Below are positions 36,604 through 45,604 of a DNA stretch of 64,000 nt, one piece after another. Made by a program: the position numbers and the translations under genes. Below the pieces are notes generated by a model. It saw nothing but the letters and a program-made list of their open reading frames with translations, was not told the origin of the DNA and did no database searches. Each line of letters opens with the position of its first letter. Position 1 is the first letter of the stretch. Location of the stretch: assembly GCA_964017965.1 (NCBI GenBank), contig CAXHNV010000001.1, positions 372,001-436,000 on the forward strand, written 5' to 3'. This DNA comes from UBA2883 sp964017965 (lineage in GTDB: Bacteria > Cyanobacteriota > Vampirovibrionia > Gastranaerophilales > Gastranaerophilaceae).

Positions 36604-36699
36604 ATGAAACAGCTATGGCAAGACTTTCTGCATATTATCTTTAAATGGTTTGAAAAAATACCGCACGACGAAAAATACATGTACTGGTATTATCTGTAA
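36604..36699 (+). CDS. Candidate 31-aa micro-protein
   Basis: Reads MKQLWQDFLHIIFKWFEKIP then HDEKYMYWYYL, aromatic and amphipathic, with AAAGGGG 10 nt before the ATG. It lies directly after the 27-aa ORF. It ends 3 nt before the stop of a convergent gene. Whether it is made is unknown. Confidence 0.4.
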   Translation: MKQLWQDFLHIIFKWFEKIPHDEKYMYWYYL

Positions 36700-36702
36700 A
36701 CA

Positions 36703-37209
36703 TCAACCCATATAGTTTATTTTCGAATGGGCATATTTTGCCATTTGTATTGCTGCCTGCGCGTTCAGGAAGTTTAGTGATGTTGTGAGGTTCCTATCCT
36801 GACGGAACTGGTTTCTTGCAGCGGTCATGGTCTCGTCTTTGACGGATTCTGTATAGTTACCGTTACTGACGCTTTCGATGTTGTGTTTAAGCGGTTTTAT
36901 TTCGAATGTTTTTTTAGTAGCGCTGACGGGTTCTTGTTCAACTGCCGGCTCAGGTTCGTGTTTTGGTGCCGGAGCGTTTAGACCCATGCTTTCTTTGAAT
37001 TTGTTAAACGGATTAAACTCGGATGAGCGAAAATCAGAACTTGCAATCTCCATGATATCGTTTTTAACATCAGAAGTGTAGTGTTCGTTCTTTTCGTCAT
37101 TCATTTGTTCAGCTTTTTCACGCGCACGCTTAAAGATTGCCTCTTTGATTAGCGAGACTTCTTTTCGTTCTATGCTCGGTTTTACGTTAACAAAATGAAA
37201 ATTATCCAT
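36703..37209 (-). CDS. Hypothetical protein (168 aa)
   Basis: Unrecognised. Soluble, highly charged, with predicted helices at each end and a Pro/Glu-rich middle (PAPKHEPEPAVEQEPVS). The C-terminus (SLNFLNAQAAIQMAKYAHSK) is a short amphipathic helix with mild hydrophobicity. An AAAGGAT RBS precedes the ATG. Its end faces the micro-ORF pair. Confidence 0.6.
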   Translation of the reverse strand: MDNFHFVNVKPSIERKEVSLIKEAIFKRAREKAEQMNDEKNEHYTSDVKNDIMEIASSDFRSSEFNPFNKFKESMGLNAPAPKHEPEPAVEQEPVSATKKTFEIKPLKHNIESVSNGNYTESVKDETMTAARNQFRQDRNLTTSLNFLNAQAAIQMAKYAHSKINYMG

Positions 37210-37550
37210 AATTATCCTTTATAGTCATGTAAAGTAAATTATGCGAAAAAAATTAACTTTTTTTATATACTTTAGATATATTTGTTACATAACTTAAGAT
37301 TTGTACTTGAAAAACGTGAGTGAATTTAGTATAATAGATGCCTGCATTATCTTAAATTTGCAAGAAATGTAAACAAATGTAGAGACGAGTTTTTCGTATT
37401 ATCATTGAGTTTTGACGAATAATTGTAAAAAATACAATTATAATCTGGCAAAATAATCTATTTAGAGGATTTAAGATAATATGCGGAAGGTTATGCTTAA
37501 ATAAACAGAGACACATCACTGAGCAAATGAATCGCAAGTAGAGGTATAAT
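37210..37550 (+). promoter_or_regulatory. Strong promoter with long structured 5' leader
   Basis: TTGAAA (37307-37312), 17-nt spacer, TATAAT (37330-37335) is a near-consensus promoter. The start near 37342 gives a leader of about 209 nt to the ATG at 37551. The leader begins with TGCATTATCTTAAAT and ends with ATTTAAGATAATATGC, complementary over about 14 nt. Inside is a 7-bp AATTGTA hairpin. It may be a riboswitch-like or RNA-thermometer leader, or a separate small RNA. Confidence 0.55.
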
Positions 37551-37979
37551 ATGGTAGACAACAGGGCTGCCGGATTCTATGGTGTGGCTGGTGCTTTTAA
37601 CTTCAAAAGCGGAGACATATCCGGAACAGCAGCAAAGACAAGTGATGATCGAGCTAGTCAGGGTACTGAGTACGGTCGTATAGGAACAGAGGAAGAACAG
37701 GCAACTGTCGCTAACAAGTATGTTGATAACAGTGCACAGTTGAATGCTACTTTGAATTCTCTTGCCATGCTAAATGTTGCGTCAGTGATTAACTCTAAGT
37801 TACCGAAGTATCGACGCAATCCTGAATTAGACAGGATATTAGAAGAGGCAGAGGTGTTTGTAGCGGGGATATCTTCTGATGAGGAGAAGGGTTCTCGACA
37901 TTTTAAACGCCAACAAGAAGACGACATTGACGAGCTGGACGAAATAGATAATTTAGAAGACGACAACGAGTATTACTAG
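37551..37979 (+). CDS. Hypothetical acidic protein (142 aa)
   Basis: Unrecognised. Gly/Ser-rich N-terminus, a helical central stretch (LNATLNSLAMLNVASVINSKLPKY), and a very acidic C-terminal tail (DDIDELDEIDNLEDDNEYY). GAGG lies 6 nt before the ATG. It follows a strong promoter and a structured leader, so it may be well expressed. Confidence 0.6.
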   Translation: MVDNRAAGFYGVAGAFNFKSGDISGTAAKTSDDRASQGTEYGRIGTEEEQATVANKYVDNSAQLNATLNSLAMLNVASVINSKLPKYRRNPELDRILEEAEVFVAGISSDEEKGSRHFKRQQEDDIDELDEIDNLEDDNEYY

Positions 37980-38001
37980 AGTAAAATAACAACAAAATGG
38001 T

Positions 38002-38151
38002 TTAGAGCTTTTTAAGTTCTTTATCGAAGTTATCGTAGTTGTATGTTGAGCCGAAATAGAGTGCTATCATCGGCAGGGCGAATACGAGCTTAAGCAGCTT
38101 AAGCACAACCTTGCCTGTAAACTTTAGTATTGTTATTATTACCTTTTTCAT
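38002..38151 (-). CDS. Small basic hydrophobic protein (49 aa)
   Basis: Starts MKKVIITILKFTGKVVLKLL and ends YNYDNFDKELKKL; too short for common ORF cut-offs. AGGAGT lies 6-7 nt before the ATG, a good RBS. The first 30 residues form an amphipathic-to-membrane helix with regularly spaced lysines; it could be a membrane-active or toxin-like peptide. No antitoxin transcript is visible opposite it. Confidence 0.5.
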   Translation of the reverse strand: MKKVIITILKFTGKVVLKLLKLVFALPMIALYFGSTYNYDNFDKELKKL

Positions 38152-38244
38152 TTTTTACTCCTGTTAGTATAATAATTAAATATAGTAATATGTTGTCTAT
38201 ATAATTAGTTTTAATTTGCATAAAAATAAGTGACAATTATAGAT

Positions 38245-38556
38245 ATGAATTATCAAACACTTATTACAAATGGAATAAAACGATTACGTTCACGCTATAA
38301 ACTTACACAAGAAAAGTTTGCGGAGAGAATCGGTATGAGTGTTCAAGGTTACCGTAATATTGAACACAATAAATATTTACCAACGGCTGAAACAATTGAT
38401 AAGGTTTGCAAAGAGTTCCATATTTCACCGGTAGAATTACTTTTACCAGAGCCAAATAATAGTTGTGAAGAAATAAAACAACTTATTAACCTTAAACTGA
38501 ACAATTGTGACTTAGAAAAACTAATTAAAATAAACAACGTTATTGATATTGTTTAG
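38245..38556 (+). CDS. XRE-family HTH regulator (103 aa)
   Basis: HTH_3 domain in residues about 8-62 (GIKRLRSRYKLTQEKFAERIGMSVQGYRNIEHNK) followed by a short C-terminal helix (CEEIKQLINLKLNNCDLEKL). Starts at the ATG at 38245 (MNYQTLI); a GTG at 38230 is in frame. No clear RBS. It is unlike the twin XRE genes at 17 kb in sequence. Regulatory target unknown. Confidence 0.85.
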   Translation: MNYQTLITNGIKRLRSRYKLTQEKFAERIGMSVQGYRNIEHNKYLPTAETIDKVCKEFHISPVELLLPEPNNSCEEIKQLINLKLNNCDLEKLIKINNVIDIV

Positions 38557-38586
38557 TTTTAACTTGAGTTATTTATCATGCATTCT

Positions 38587-38656
38587 CCTTATATCTTTTT
38601 CACTCATGAAATTTACTCAAAGGAATCTATAGAATCCTTAAAGATATCTTAAGCTA
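38587..38656 (+). promoter_or_regulatory. Palindromic operator-like sequences before the second XRE gene
   Basis: Two palindromes: imperfect AAGGAATCTATAGAATCCTT and perfect AAGATATCTT (10 bp), both within 60 nt of the XRE start. They are plausible self-regulatory operators. Confidence 0.35.
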
Positions 38657-38662
38657 GTGGAT

Positions 38663-38905
38663 ATGTATATGTCAATATGTGAATATAAATATATGGAACA
38701 TGAAAATATTCTTACAAGATTTGGAAATAATGTATGTGCTGAAAGAAACAGATTAAGGTTAACTCAGGCAGAGTTAGCTGAAAAGGTTGGAATCAGTGAA
38801 AAACATTTAGGAAAAATTGAACGCGGTATCGCTAATCCAAAACTTTTAACAGTCATAAACTTAATCAAAGCATTAGGTGTTCCATTCGATACATTAACCT
38901 TATAA
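38663..38905 (+). CDS. XRE-family HTH regulator (about 81 aa)
   Basis: HTH_3 domain: FGNNVCAERNRLRLTQAELAEKVGISEKHLGKIERG. Start uncertain: GTG 38657 and ATGs at 38663, 38669 and 38693 (MEHENIL) are all in frame; the domain itself begins at about 38700. None has a clear RBS. It ends with VPFDTLTL. Neighbouring gene is another XRE 107 nt upstream. Confidence 0.82.
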   Translation: MYMSICEYKYMEHENILTRFGNNVCAERNRLRLTQAELAEKVGISEKHLGKIERGIANPKLLTVINLIKALGVPFDTLTL

Positions 38906-38947
38906 TTTCTCTTTGACTTAATGGGGAAATATTATTAAAATATTTGT

Positions 38948-39988
38948 ATGAAGAAAGTTTTGTATCTCGTATTAGTTGTATTGTTGTGCACATCTGTTGC
39001 GCAGGCTCTTCCGTTACCTGAAGAGCCTAAACAAGCGCAGCCATTCAACCTCGATGAACGGAATGTTCAGCGTGAAAAGAAAAACGCTCAACAATACGCT
39101 AAAGACGTCACCGGCTCCGACGAGGTCAAACAAGGCGGGCAAGACGATACAATCTACCCTCTTGATACTAAAGAACCCAAAACCGAACCGAAAAACAGCG
39201 GCAAGTTCGATGAGAACACTCCAAAGTTTCAATACTCACCTCTAAAAGAAGGTGAAGAACCCGACGAAATCCCGAACTTAGAAGACGGGCTCAACTCCGT
39301 TAACTTCGAAAACGGAACCGAAGAAACACCCACAAAAGTAATAAATAACACAAACAAAAGGTTCAAAGGTCATAAAGAACTAAAACGCAAAGAGCCAAAA
39401 GACCCGTTCGAAATCTTACCGCCGGAAACTAACCGCGAAATCCCCGAAAACGGCATGTCCACCCCTGAACAAAAACACTACTCGCAAGACGATTATGAAC
39501 AAGCTTACAGGGATATGCAAGTGCCGACCTTCACCTTCGTACACGGTATTGACCCCGACCAATACTACGATATGAAAGACGCAACGTGGTCACCTTACCC
39601 GTTATTCAGGCTCAATTCGCCGCTATATTTCAAGACCCTCGTAATCCCGCCGGGATACTACCTCCTGACCCCGCGTCAATATAAAAACAAATGGTACATC
39701 CTGTTCAAAGAAGCAGGTGTCGTGAAATACACAATCCCCGTCTTCAACCAGTGTTACGCAGAAGCAGGCTACTACCATACCCACCTAAAAGAACTCGATA
39801 TGTCGCGCTCAGCTCGCTGGCATATAAAGTTCCTGAACTCATGGGGTAAATACATCAGAAAATCAAAACGTCTGCCTGCAATCCAAACAAACCTTGAGCT
39901 AACAGATTTAGACAACAACTTCTTACTCATAGACATCTATTATGGACACTACAAATACCAGACAATATTCCGTACAGAAAAGTTCTAA
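38948..39988 (+). CDS. Exported hypothetical protein (346 aa)
   Basis: Signal peptide MKKVLYLVLVVLLCTSVAQA with cleavage after AQA, then a long polar, Pro/Glu/Lys-rich low-complexity stretch to about residue 190. The C-terminal 150 residues are a folded domain with many aromatic residues (PLYFKTLVIPPGYYLLTPRQYKNKWYILFKEAG). No family recognised. Codons mostly end in C, in contrast to the regulatory genes upstream. It could be an envelope or surface protein. Confidence 0.7.
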   Translation: MKKVLYLVLVVLLCTSVAQALPLPEEPKQAQPFNLDERNVQREKKNAQQYAKDVTGSDEVKQGGQDDTIYPLDTKEPKTEPKNSGKFDENTPKFQYSPLKEGEEPDEIPNLEDGLNSVNFENGTEETPTKVINNTNKRFKGHKELKRKEPKDPFEILPPETNREIPENGMSTPEQKHYSQDDYEQAYRDMQVPTFTFVHGIDPDQYYDMKDATWSPYPLFRLNSPLYFKTLVIPPGYYLLTPRQYKNKWYILFKEAGVVKYTIPVFNQCYAEAGYYHTHLKELDMSRSARWHIKFLNSWGKYIRKSKRLPAIQTNLELTDLDNNFLLIDIYYGHYKYQTIFRTEKF

Positions 39989-40006
39989 TTGTGCTATAAT
40001 GATTCT

Positions 40007-40546
40007 ATGCTAAAGAAATATGAGCGCTTTCTGAAAGAGTTTGATAAAAAACTCAAAAAATATTTCACACAACAATCTGAACACATCTGCTGTAAAGAAG
40101 GTTGTTCAGGCTGCTGCGAGGTTGGAGACTATCCTTTCACACAGCTTGAGATGATGTATCTTATGGAAGGTTACAAAAACCTGCCCAACGATATAAAGAT
40201 TCAGGTCAAAACCAACCTCGATAACATAAAAAAGAACAGGGTATTAACCCACATGTTCTACAAATGCCCGTTCTTAATCGATAAAAAATGCAGTGTTTAT
40301 AAGTATCGCGGGATAACCTGCAGAACATTCGGGCTTGCATATCTCATTGATAAAAAGACTGTAAAAGTGCCTGAATGTGTAAATGAAGGGCTCTGTTACA
40401 GCAAGGTATATGAAAACGGTGAGCTCGTAACAGAGCCCGTAAAAGAAAATTTAGGTCTATTAGAAGTTACTAACTCAAAGTTAGCAAAAAGTCACAAACT
40501 GGAGTTTGGACCAAGCCGGTCACTAATCGATTGGTTCAAAAACTAA
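40007..40546 (+). CDS. YkgJ-family cysteine-cluster protein
   Basis: 179 residues from the ATG at 40007 (MLKKYERF). Cysteine pattern HICCKEGCSGCCEVGDYPFTQLE, then CPFLIDKKCSVYKYRGITCRTFG: the zinc/iron chelating PF03692 type. The extended -10 box TGCTATAAT ends 6 nt before the ATG, so the mRNA is probably leaderless. Function is thought to be metal-cluster related; unproven. Confidence 0.85.
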   Translation: MLKKYERFLKEFDKKLKKYFTQQSEHICCKEGCSGCCEVGDYPFTQLEMMYLMEGYKNLPNDIKIQVKTNLDNIKKNRVLTHMFYKCPFLIDKKCSVYKYRGITCRTFGLAYLIDKKTVKVPECVNEGLCYSKVYENGELVTEPVKENLGLLEVTNSKLAKSHKLEFGPSRSLIDWFKN

Positions 40547-40564
40547 TATAGAAAGGAGCATCCT

Positions 40565-41764
40565 ATGTGGGAAAAAGACATGAACATTAACGAAGTAAAA
40601 GAGATTCGTACAAGAACCACCGTATATTTTGGCTGCGGTGCAATCAATAAAATGGAAGATATCGCAAAAGACTTCAAATCAAAAGGTCTTGATAAAGTAA
40701 TCGTAATGTCAGGCAGAAACGCTTACAAATCAACAGGGGCATGGGATGTTGTGGAAAAAGCGTTAAAAGCTAACGGCATAGGTTACGTAAACTACGATAG
40801 AGTAACTCCAAACCCAACAACTGACGCTATTGATGAAGCGGCAAAAATGGCTATCGAATTCGGTGCAAAAGCGGTTATCACAATCGGCGGCGGCTCTCCA
40901 ACCGACGCAGGTAAATCAGTAGCTATCCTTATGGAATACCCTGACAAAACCGGCGCTGATATTTACGAGTTCAAATTCAACGTTGAAAAAGCTGCACCAA
41001 TCGTAGCAATCAACCTTACTCACGGTACCGGTTCAGAAACCAACAGGTTTGCTGTTGCAACTATCTTAGAAAAGAACTACAAACCGGCAATAGCTTATGA
41101 TTGTATCTATCCGGTTTACGCTATTGATGACCCTGAACTGATGAAAGGGCTTTCACCAAAACAAACCAGATACGTATCAATTGACGCGGTTAACCACGTT
41201 GTAGAAGCTGCGACTTCAAAAGTTGCGTCACCGTATGCTGTAACTCTTGCAAGAGAGGTTATAGAGCTTGTAGCAGAGTATTTACCGAAAGCCATTGCAA
41301 ACCCTGAGGATTTAGAAGCGAGATATTTCTTGTGTTATGCAGCGATGATGGGCGGTGTATGTTTCGATAACGGACTTTTACACTACACCCACGCGCTTGA
41401 ACACCCGTTGAGCGCTATGAAACCTGAGTTCTCACACGGGTTAGGGCTTGCAATTCTGTTACCTGCTGTTGTTAAAAACATCTACGCAGCAAAAGCAAAC
41501 ACGCTTGCTTATATCTTAGAGCCTATCGTTAAAGGTTTGAAACCACAAGCATGTGATGCTGAAAAAGCAGCAAACGGTGTTTATGAATGGTTAAAATCAG
41601 TCGATGTTCCTAACAAGCTTAAAGACGAAGGATTCACGGAAGCTGATGTTGAAACCTTGACAGAACTCGCGTTCACAACACCTTCTTTAGACGGATTATT
41701 GTCTATAGCTCCGACAGAAGCTACAAGAGAAGCTGTTACAGCGATTTATAAAGAATCTTTATAA
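40565..41764 (+). CDS. Iron-dependent alcohol dehydrogenase
   Basis: 399 residues, group III (Fe-ADH) fold. NAD-binding GGGSPTDAGKSV motif, and metal ligands in SIDAVNHVVEA (Asp, His) and HALEHPLSAMKPEFSHGLG (two His). Members reduce aldehydes to alcohols in fermentation, for example 1,3-propanediol or butanol/ethanol dehydrogenases; the substrate is unresolved. Strong RBS (AGAAAGGAG) 6 nt before the ATG. A terminator follows. Confidence 0.95.
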   Translation: MWEKDMNINEVKEIRTRTTVYFGCGAINKMEDIAKDFKSKGLDKVIVMSGRNAYKSTGAWDVVEKALKANGIGYVNYDRVTPNPTTDAIDEAAKMAIEFGAKAVITIGGGSPTDAGKSVAILMEYPDKTGADIYEFKFNVEKAAPIVAINLTHGTGSETNRFAVATILEKNYKPAIAYDCIYPVYAIDDPELMKGLSPKQTRYVSIDAVNHVVEAATSKVASPYAVTLAREVIELVAEYLPKAIANPEDLEARYFLCYAAMMGGVCFDNGLLHYTHALEHPLSAMKPEFSHGLGLAILLPAVVKNIYAAKANTLAYILEPIVKGLKPQACDAEKAANGVYEWLKSVDVPNKLKDEGFTEADVETLTELAFTTPSLDGLLSIAPTEATREAVTAIYKESL

Positions 41765-41770
41765 AAATAT

Positions 41771-41803
41771 GGGGGGAACAAAGTTTCCCCCTTTATAAAT
41801 TTT
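41771..41803 (+). terminator. Intrinsic terminator of the alcohol dehydrogenase gene
   Basis: GGGGGGAAC stem with GTTTCCCCC (one G-U pair), loop AAA, then TTTATAAATTTTT. Confidence 0.8.
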
Positions 41804-41882
41804 TGTTAATAATTTGAATTATTTTGTCAAAAAATATTCTTTTTATACGTTTAATACTGTATAATAATTGTGTAGGTAAATT

Positions 41883-43715
41883 TTGGAACAACAACAGACT
41901 GAAAAAATAAAAGGTCAAAGTACGCCTTTTAATAGGTCAGGGGTATCATCTCCGATATCTGCTGCAAGGTTAGTTGCTAAGGTTAATTCCTTAGTCACTC
42001 CTCCTGTTGCGCCTGCTAAAGAAAGTGATGTGTTCCAGTATAAATATGTTATTGATTATCAATCAATGGTCAACAAAATCGCTGATATTAACCTTGTTGA
42101 TGATATAAATTCTTATTATTTGTCAATCCACAAAATACTTACGCAATATATTGACTGTTCGTTTACAGCTTACGGGTTATTCAACGAGACTTCTAACTGT
42201 ATCAATCTTAAACTTATCGATAATCTCGATAACGTTTATTCTTCAAAGATATTCAGTGCAGACAGTTCAAACCCTGTCTCACAAAGTTTCTATACAAGAA
42301 AGCTTATCGTAAAAGATAACTCAGACTTTTTGAATATTTCATATTTCAACAACCACAAAGTAAGTATCTTACCAATGATATCAGTAAACAGATGTATTGG
42401 CGTAATACTTATTGCAGATATACACGTAAAACCGACAGAAAAATTATACAATTTCATTGCAAACCACATCGGGCTTGTAATTGATAACCTTAATCTGTTA
42501 GAAAAAGCTAATGAACATATAAACACTGACGGATTAACCCAGTTATATAACCACAGAGGGTTCCAGGAACACCTTGAAAAAGAAATTCAAACAGCAGAAA
42601 AGAATAACACTCAAATGTCTGTTGTAATGTTAGATATCAATAATCTTTCAAAGATAAACAAAGAACTCGGACACAAAAAAGGTGACGAGGTTATCAAACT
42701 TGTTGCAGACAAGGTTAAGAACAACCTTAGAAAGAACGATATCGCAGGACGTTACGGCGGTGACGAGATTGCAATTATATTGCCAAATACAAACGATACA
42801 AGTGCAAAATACATAGCAGAGTATTTGACATACAGCTTGTCATGCTGTTTTGTAGACGATGTAGGACCTGTTAAGGTTGCTGTAGGTATCGCAACTTATC
42901 CTGAAAGCTCAAAAGAAAAAGAAAAACTTCTTATCTTAGCTGAACAAGCTATGTATATTTCTCAGGCTAAGGGTTACAAAGACGGCATGTCAGCGATTAT
43001 CAGTTCAACAGATATTGATTTCTGGGATGATAACGCGCTTAAATCTTATGCTGAGATTATCTCAAAACGTTATTCACAGATTGGCATAAGTTTTGAAGAC
43101 GAGTTGTTACACAAGTTCAGCTCAGAACAGATTAGTTCACAAAACCACCTTTCTGAGATTGCAACATCATTAGCAGGTGCTATCGATGCTAAAGACCCTT
43201 ATACAAAAGGTCACTCAACTTCTGTTTCAAGATACTCAGAAGCATTAGCAAGAGCGTTAAACCTTCCTGAAAACGAAGTTGAAAGAATCTCACTCGGTGC
43301 GTTGTTACACGACGTTGGTAAGATTGGTATTCCTGAGAATGTGTTGAAGAAACCTGATAAGTTATCAGATGACGAATGGAATATCATGAAACAGCACCCT
43401 GTAATTGGTGCGGAACGCGTGCTTGAACCAAACGAAGCGTTGAGAGATTTGATTCCTATCGTAAAATATCACCACGAACATATCGACGGCTCAGGCTACC
43501 CTGAACACTTGAAGGGCGATGAGATACCGTTATCAGCTAAGATTGTTGCTGTAGCGGACGCATTCCACGCGCTTGTTAGTGACAGACCTTATAGAAAAGG
43601 GTTAGGACTTGATGTTGCGTGTGATATCCTTACTCAAGGAGCAGGTAAACAGTGGGACGAAACTCTGGTTAGAAAATTCATCCAGATAGCTCCGTCACTG
43701 ATTACCAAAATATAG
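41883..43715 (+). CDS. Bifunctional c-di-GMP protein: GAF-like, GGDEF and HD-GYP domains
   Basis: 610 residues beginning at a TTG (no nearby ATG; AGG lies 5-6 nt upstream). Sensor-like GAF region at about 70-205. GGDEF domain at 210-375 with RYGGDEIAII (motif GGDEI: Gly-Gly-Asp-Glu intact). HD-GYP domain at about 420-600 with LLHDVGKIG and HHEHIDGSGYP, both complete. So it probably can both make and hydrolyse c-di-GMP, though domain balance cannot be judged. It has its own promoter with TATAAT, 22 nt before the TTG. Confidence 0.93.
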   Translation: MEQQQTEKIKGQSTPFNRSGVSSPISAARLVAKVNSLVTPPVAPAKESDVFQYKYVIDYQSMVNKIADINLVDDINSYYLSIHKILTQYIDCSFTAYGLFNETSNCINLKLIDNLDNVYSSKIFSADSSNPVSQSFYTRKLIVKDNSDFLNISYFNNHKVSILPMISVNRCIGVILIADIHVKPTEKLYNFIANHIGLVIDNLNLLEKANEHINTDGLTQLYNHRGFQEHLEKEIQTAEKNNTQMSVVMLDINNLSKINKELGHKKGDEVIKLVADKVKNNLRKNDIAGRYGGDEIAIILPNTNDTSAKYIAEYLTYSLSCCFVDDVGPVKVAVGIATYPESSKEKEKLLILAEQAMYISQAKGYKDGMSAIISSTDIDFWDDNALKSYAEIISKRYSQIGISFEDELLHKFSSEQISSQNHLSEIATSLAGAIDAKDPYTKGHSTSVSRYSEALARALNLPENEVERISLGALLHDVGKIGIPENVLKKPDKLSDDEWNIMKQHPVIGAERVLEPNEALRDLIPIVKYHHEHIDGSGYPEHLKGDEIPLSAKIVAVADAFHALVSDRPYRKGLGLDVACDILTQGAGKQWDETLVRKFIQIAPSLITKI

Positions 43716-43740
43716 TTATAAAATTTATCTATACAAATAT

Positions 43741-43765
43741 GCCGGCAATAAATTGCCGGCTTTTT
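43741..43765 (+). terminator. Intrinsic terminator of the GGDEF/HD-GYP gene
   Basis: Perfect GCCGGCAA / TTGCCGGC stem, TAAA loop, then TTTTT. It abuts the end of the convergent cupin gene at 43767. Confidence 0.9.
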
Positions 43766-43766
43766 A

Positions 43767-44075
43767 TTATATTCTGATAAGCAAGAATTTTGTATCTTTA
43801 AGAGCTAAGACTTTGTGCATATCGTTCTTTTTGAACATCAAAAGTTCGCCTTCTTTAACTTCAAACTTTTCCGCTTCAAAATGAAACTCCGCTTTGCCAT
43901 CATAAACATACGCACAAGCGTTTCTGTCTGATTCGTGCCAGTCTAAAATTTCATCTTTCTTCAAAGCAATTGCTGCTAAAATAGAACTCTCGTTCTCAAG
44001 CAGAATCTCTTTATCCATTAACTCGTCTTTATCAAGTTCAACCAAATCTTTTAATTTTAATACATTATAAAACAT
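43767..44075 (-). CDS. Cupin-fold protein (102 aa)
   Basis: Small beta-barrel protein of the cupin type: WHESDRNACAYVYDGKAEFHFEAEKFEVKEGELLMFKKNDMHKVLAL. The usual His ligands are partly present (WHESD, FHFE, MHKV). It could bind a metal or a small ligand; function not identified. RBS GGAGGA precedes the ATG. Confidence 0.75.
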   Translation of the reverse strand: MFYNVLKLKDLVELDKDELMDKEILLENESSILAAIALKKDEILDWHESDRNACAYVYDGKAEFHFEAEKFEVKEGELLMFKKNDMHKVLALKDTKFLLIRI

Positions 44076-44171
44076 AAGTTCCTCCTTTTATGGAATCCTA
44101 ACTTAACCGATAATAAAAGATAACTGCCTAATCAGATAGTTTATGATATAATATTCCAGAAGAGGTGCAGT

Positions 44172-45500
44172 ATGAATTTATCTAAAACAACAGTGAAATA
44201 CCCATTCTTATCAAAGGATGTCGAAATATACGAAAGAGAAAACGGACACAAGATAGTACTCGCTCATAAAGACGGCGGGCTCGTAAATATCAGTACGTGG
44301 GTACGTACCGGTTCTATCAACGAAAACTCTGAAAACAACGGTATATCACACTTTTTGGAACACCTTATGTTCAAAGGCACTCACAAGCACCCTGCAGGTG
44401 AGTTTGACAAAACCCTTGAAGCTAAAGGCGCAATCGTAAACGCTGCTACCTGGAAAGATTATACATACTACTACGTAACTCTTCCGAAAGGTGAAAACGA
44501 AGAAGATTTCAAACTCGCACTCGAGCTTCACGCAGATATGATGATTGACCCTGTTTTGCCTTACGACGAAATAGGCGCACCATTTGATTTGAACAATAAA
44601 AACATAGGCACAAAACGTGAACGTCACGTTGTTATAGAAGAAATAAGAATGCGCGCAGACCAACCTTGGACAAAGGTTTACAACGCTACAAACTTCAATA
44701 TGTACACTTCTCACCCTTACAAAAGAGACGTTATCGGCACACCTCAGATTATCTCTCAAGTAAAACAAGAAGAAATAATGAACTACTACAAAACCTTCTA
44801 CTGTCCTTCAAATATGACAACAATCGTAGTAGGTGATTTCAACCACGAAGAAGTTCTTAAAAAACTAGAAACCCTGTTCGACTTTGGTGACAGAAAAAAC
44901 ATCGAAAAACAAGTCTACGAGATAGATAAACCAACACAAGAAACCAAATACATCGAAAATAAAGCCTGCCTCAATTCAGGGTTCTTGATGTTTGGCTACC
45001 TTGGCGTTGTAGCAACCGATATCAAAAACTGTATTATGCTTGATATGTTGTCTCTAATCTTAGGTGAGGGCGCAAGCTCAAGACTATACAGAAACCTAAT
45101 CGAAAACAGTAATGAAAGAATCTTCAACATGATAGATTCAGAACACTACATCTTCCGCGACGGTGGTAACTTCTTTGTACAGGCAAACTTCAACCCACAA
45201 TACAAAGAAAAAGCTATTGAGCTGGTAAAAGCTGAGCTTGAAAGTATTAAATCAACAATAACAGAAGACGAGATTAAAAAAGCTAAAAAGAAAATCAAAT
45301 CACGTTTCGCTTCAAACGCTGAAACAGTATCAGAAATAGGCGAAAACATAGGTTATTACCTAACTGTATGTGATGATTTGGCACTTGTATCCGATTACTT
45401 ACCTATACTTGAAGGTATAACAATCTCTGATTTACAATCAGCTGCAACAAAATACTTAAACATCAATAACGCAGTTATATCAGTACTCTTACCTGAATAG
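44172..45500 (+). CDS. M16 zinc metallopeptidase, catalytic
   Basis: 442 residues. The active-site motif is NGISHFLEHLMFKGT (HxxEH), with a downstream Glu in the EEIRMR/EHYI region as third ligand, and the C-terminal half has LGEGASSRLYRNLIEN. M16B peptidases (pitrilysin family) cleave signal or precursor peptides. An AGAGGTG RBS lies 6 nt before the ATG and a TATAAT box further up. The non-catalytic partner lies 14 kb away at 28660, not in this operon. Confidence 0.95.
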   Translation: MNLSKTTVKYPFLSKDVEIYERENGHKIVLAHKDGGLVNISTWVRTGSINENSENNGISHFLEHLMFKGTHKHPAGEFDKTLEAKGAIVNAATWKDYTYYYVTLPKGENEEDFKLALELHADMMIDPVLPYDEIGAPFDLNNKNIGTKRERHVVIEEIRMRADQPWTKVYNATNFNMYTSHPYKRDVIGTPQIISQVKQEEIMNYYKTFYCPSNMTTIVVGDFNHEEVLKKLETLFDFGDRKNIEKQVYEIDKPTQETKYIENKACLNSGFLMFGYLGVVATDIKNCIMLDMLSLILGEGASSRLYRNLIENSNERIFNMIDSEHYIFRDGGNFFVQANFNPQYKEKAIELVKAELESIKSTITEDEIKKAKKKIKSRFASNAETVSEIGENIGYYLTVCDDLALVSDYLPILEGITISDLQSAATKYLNINNAVISVLLPE

Positions 45501-45604
45501 TTAACAAAAGTTAACAAAAATAACATAAAAAAATCAATTTTTTATAACTTAAATACTTTATATATACATAAGAGATATTTAAGAGAGAGAAAGCGAGTTT
45601 TTGT

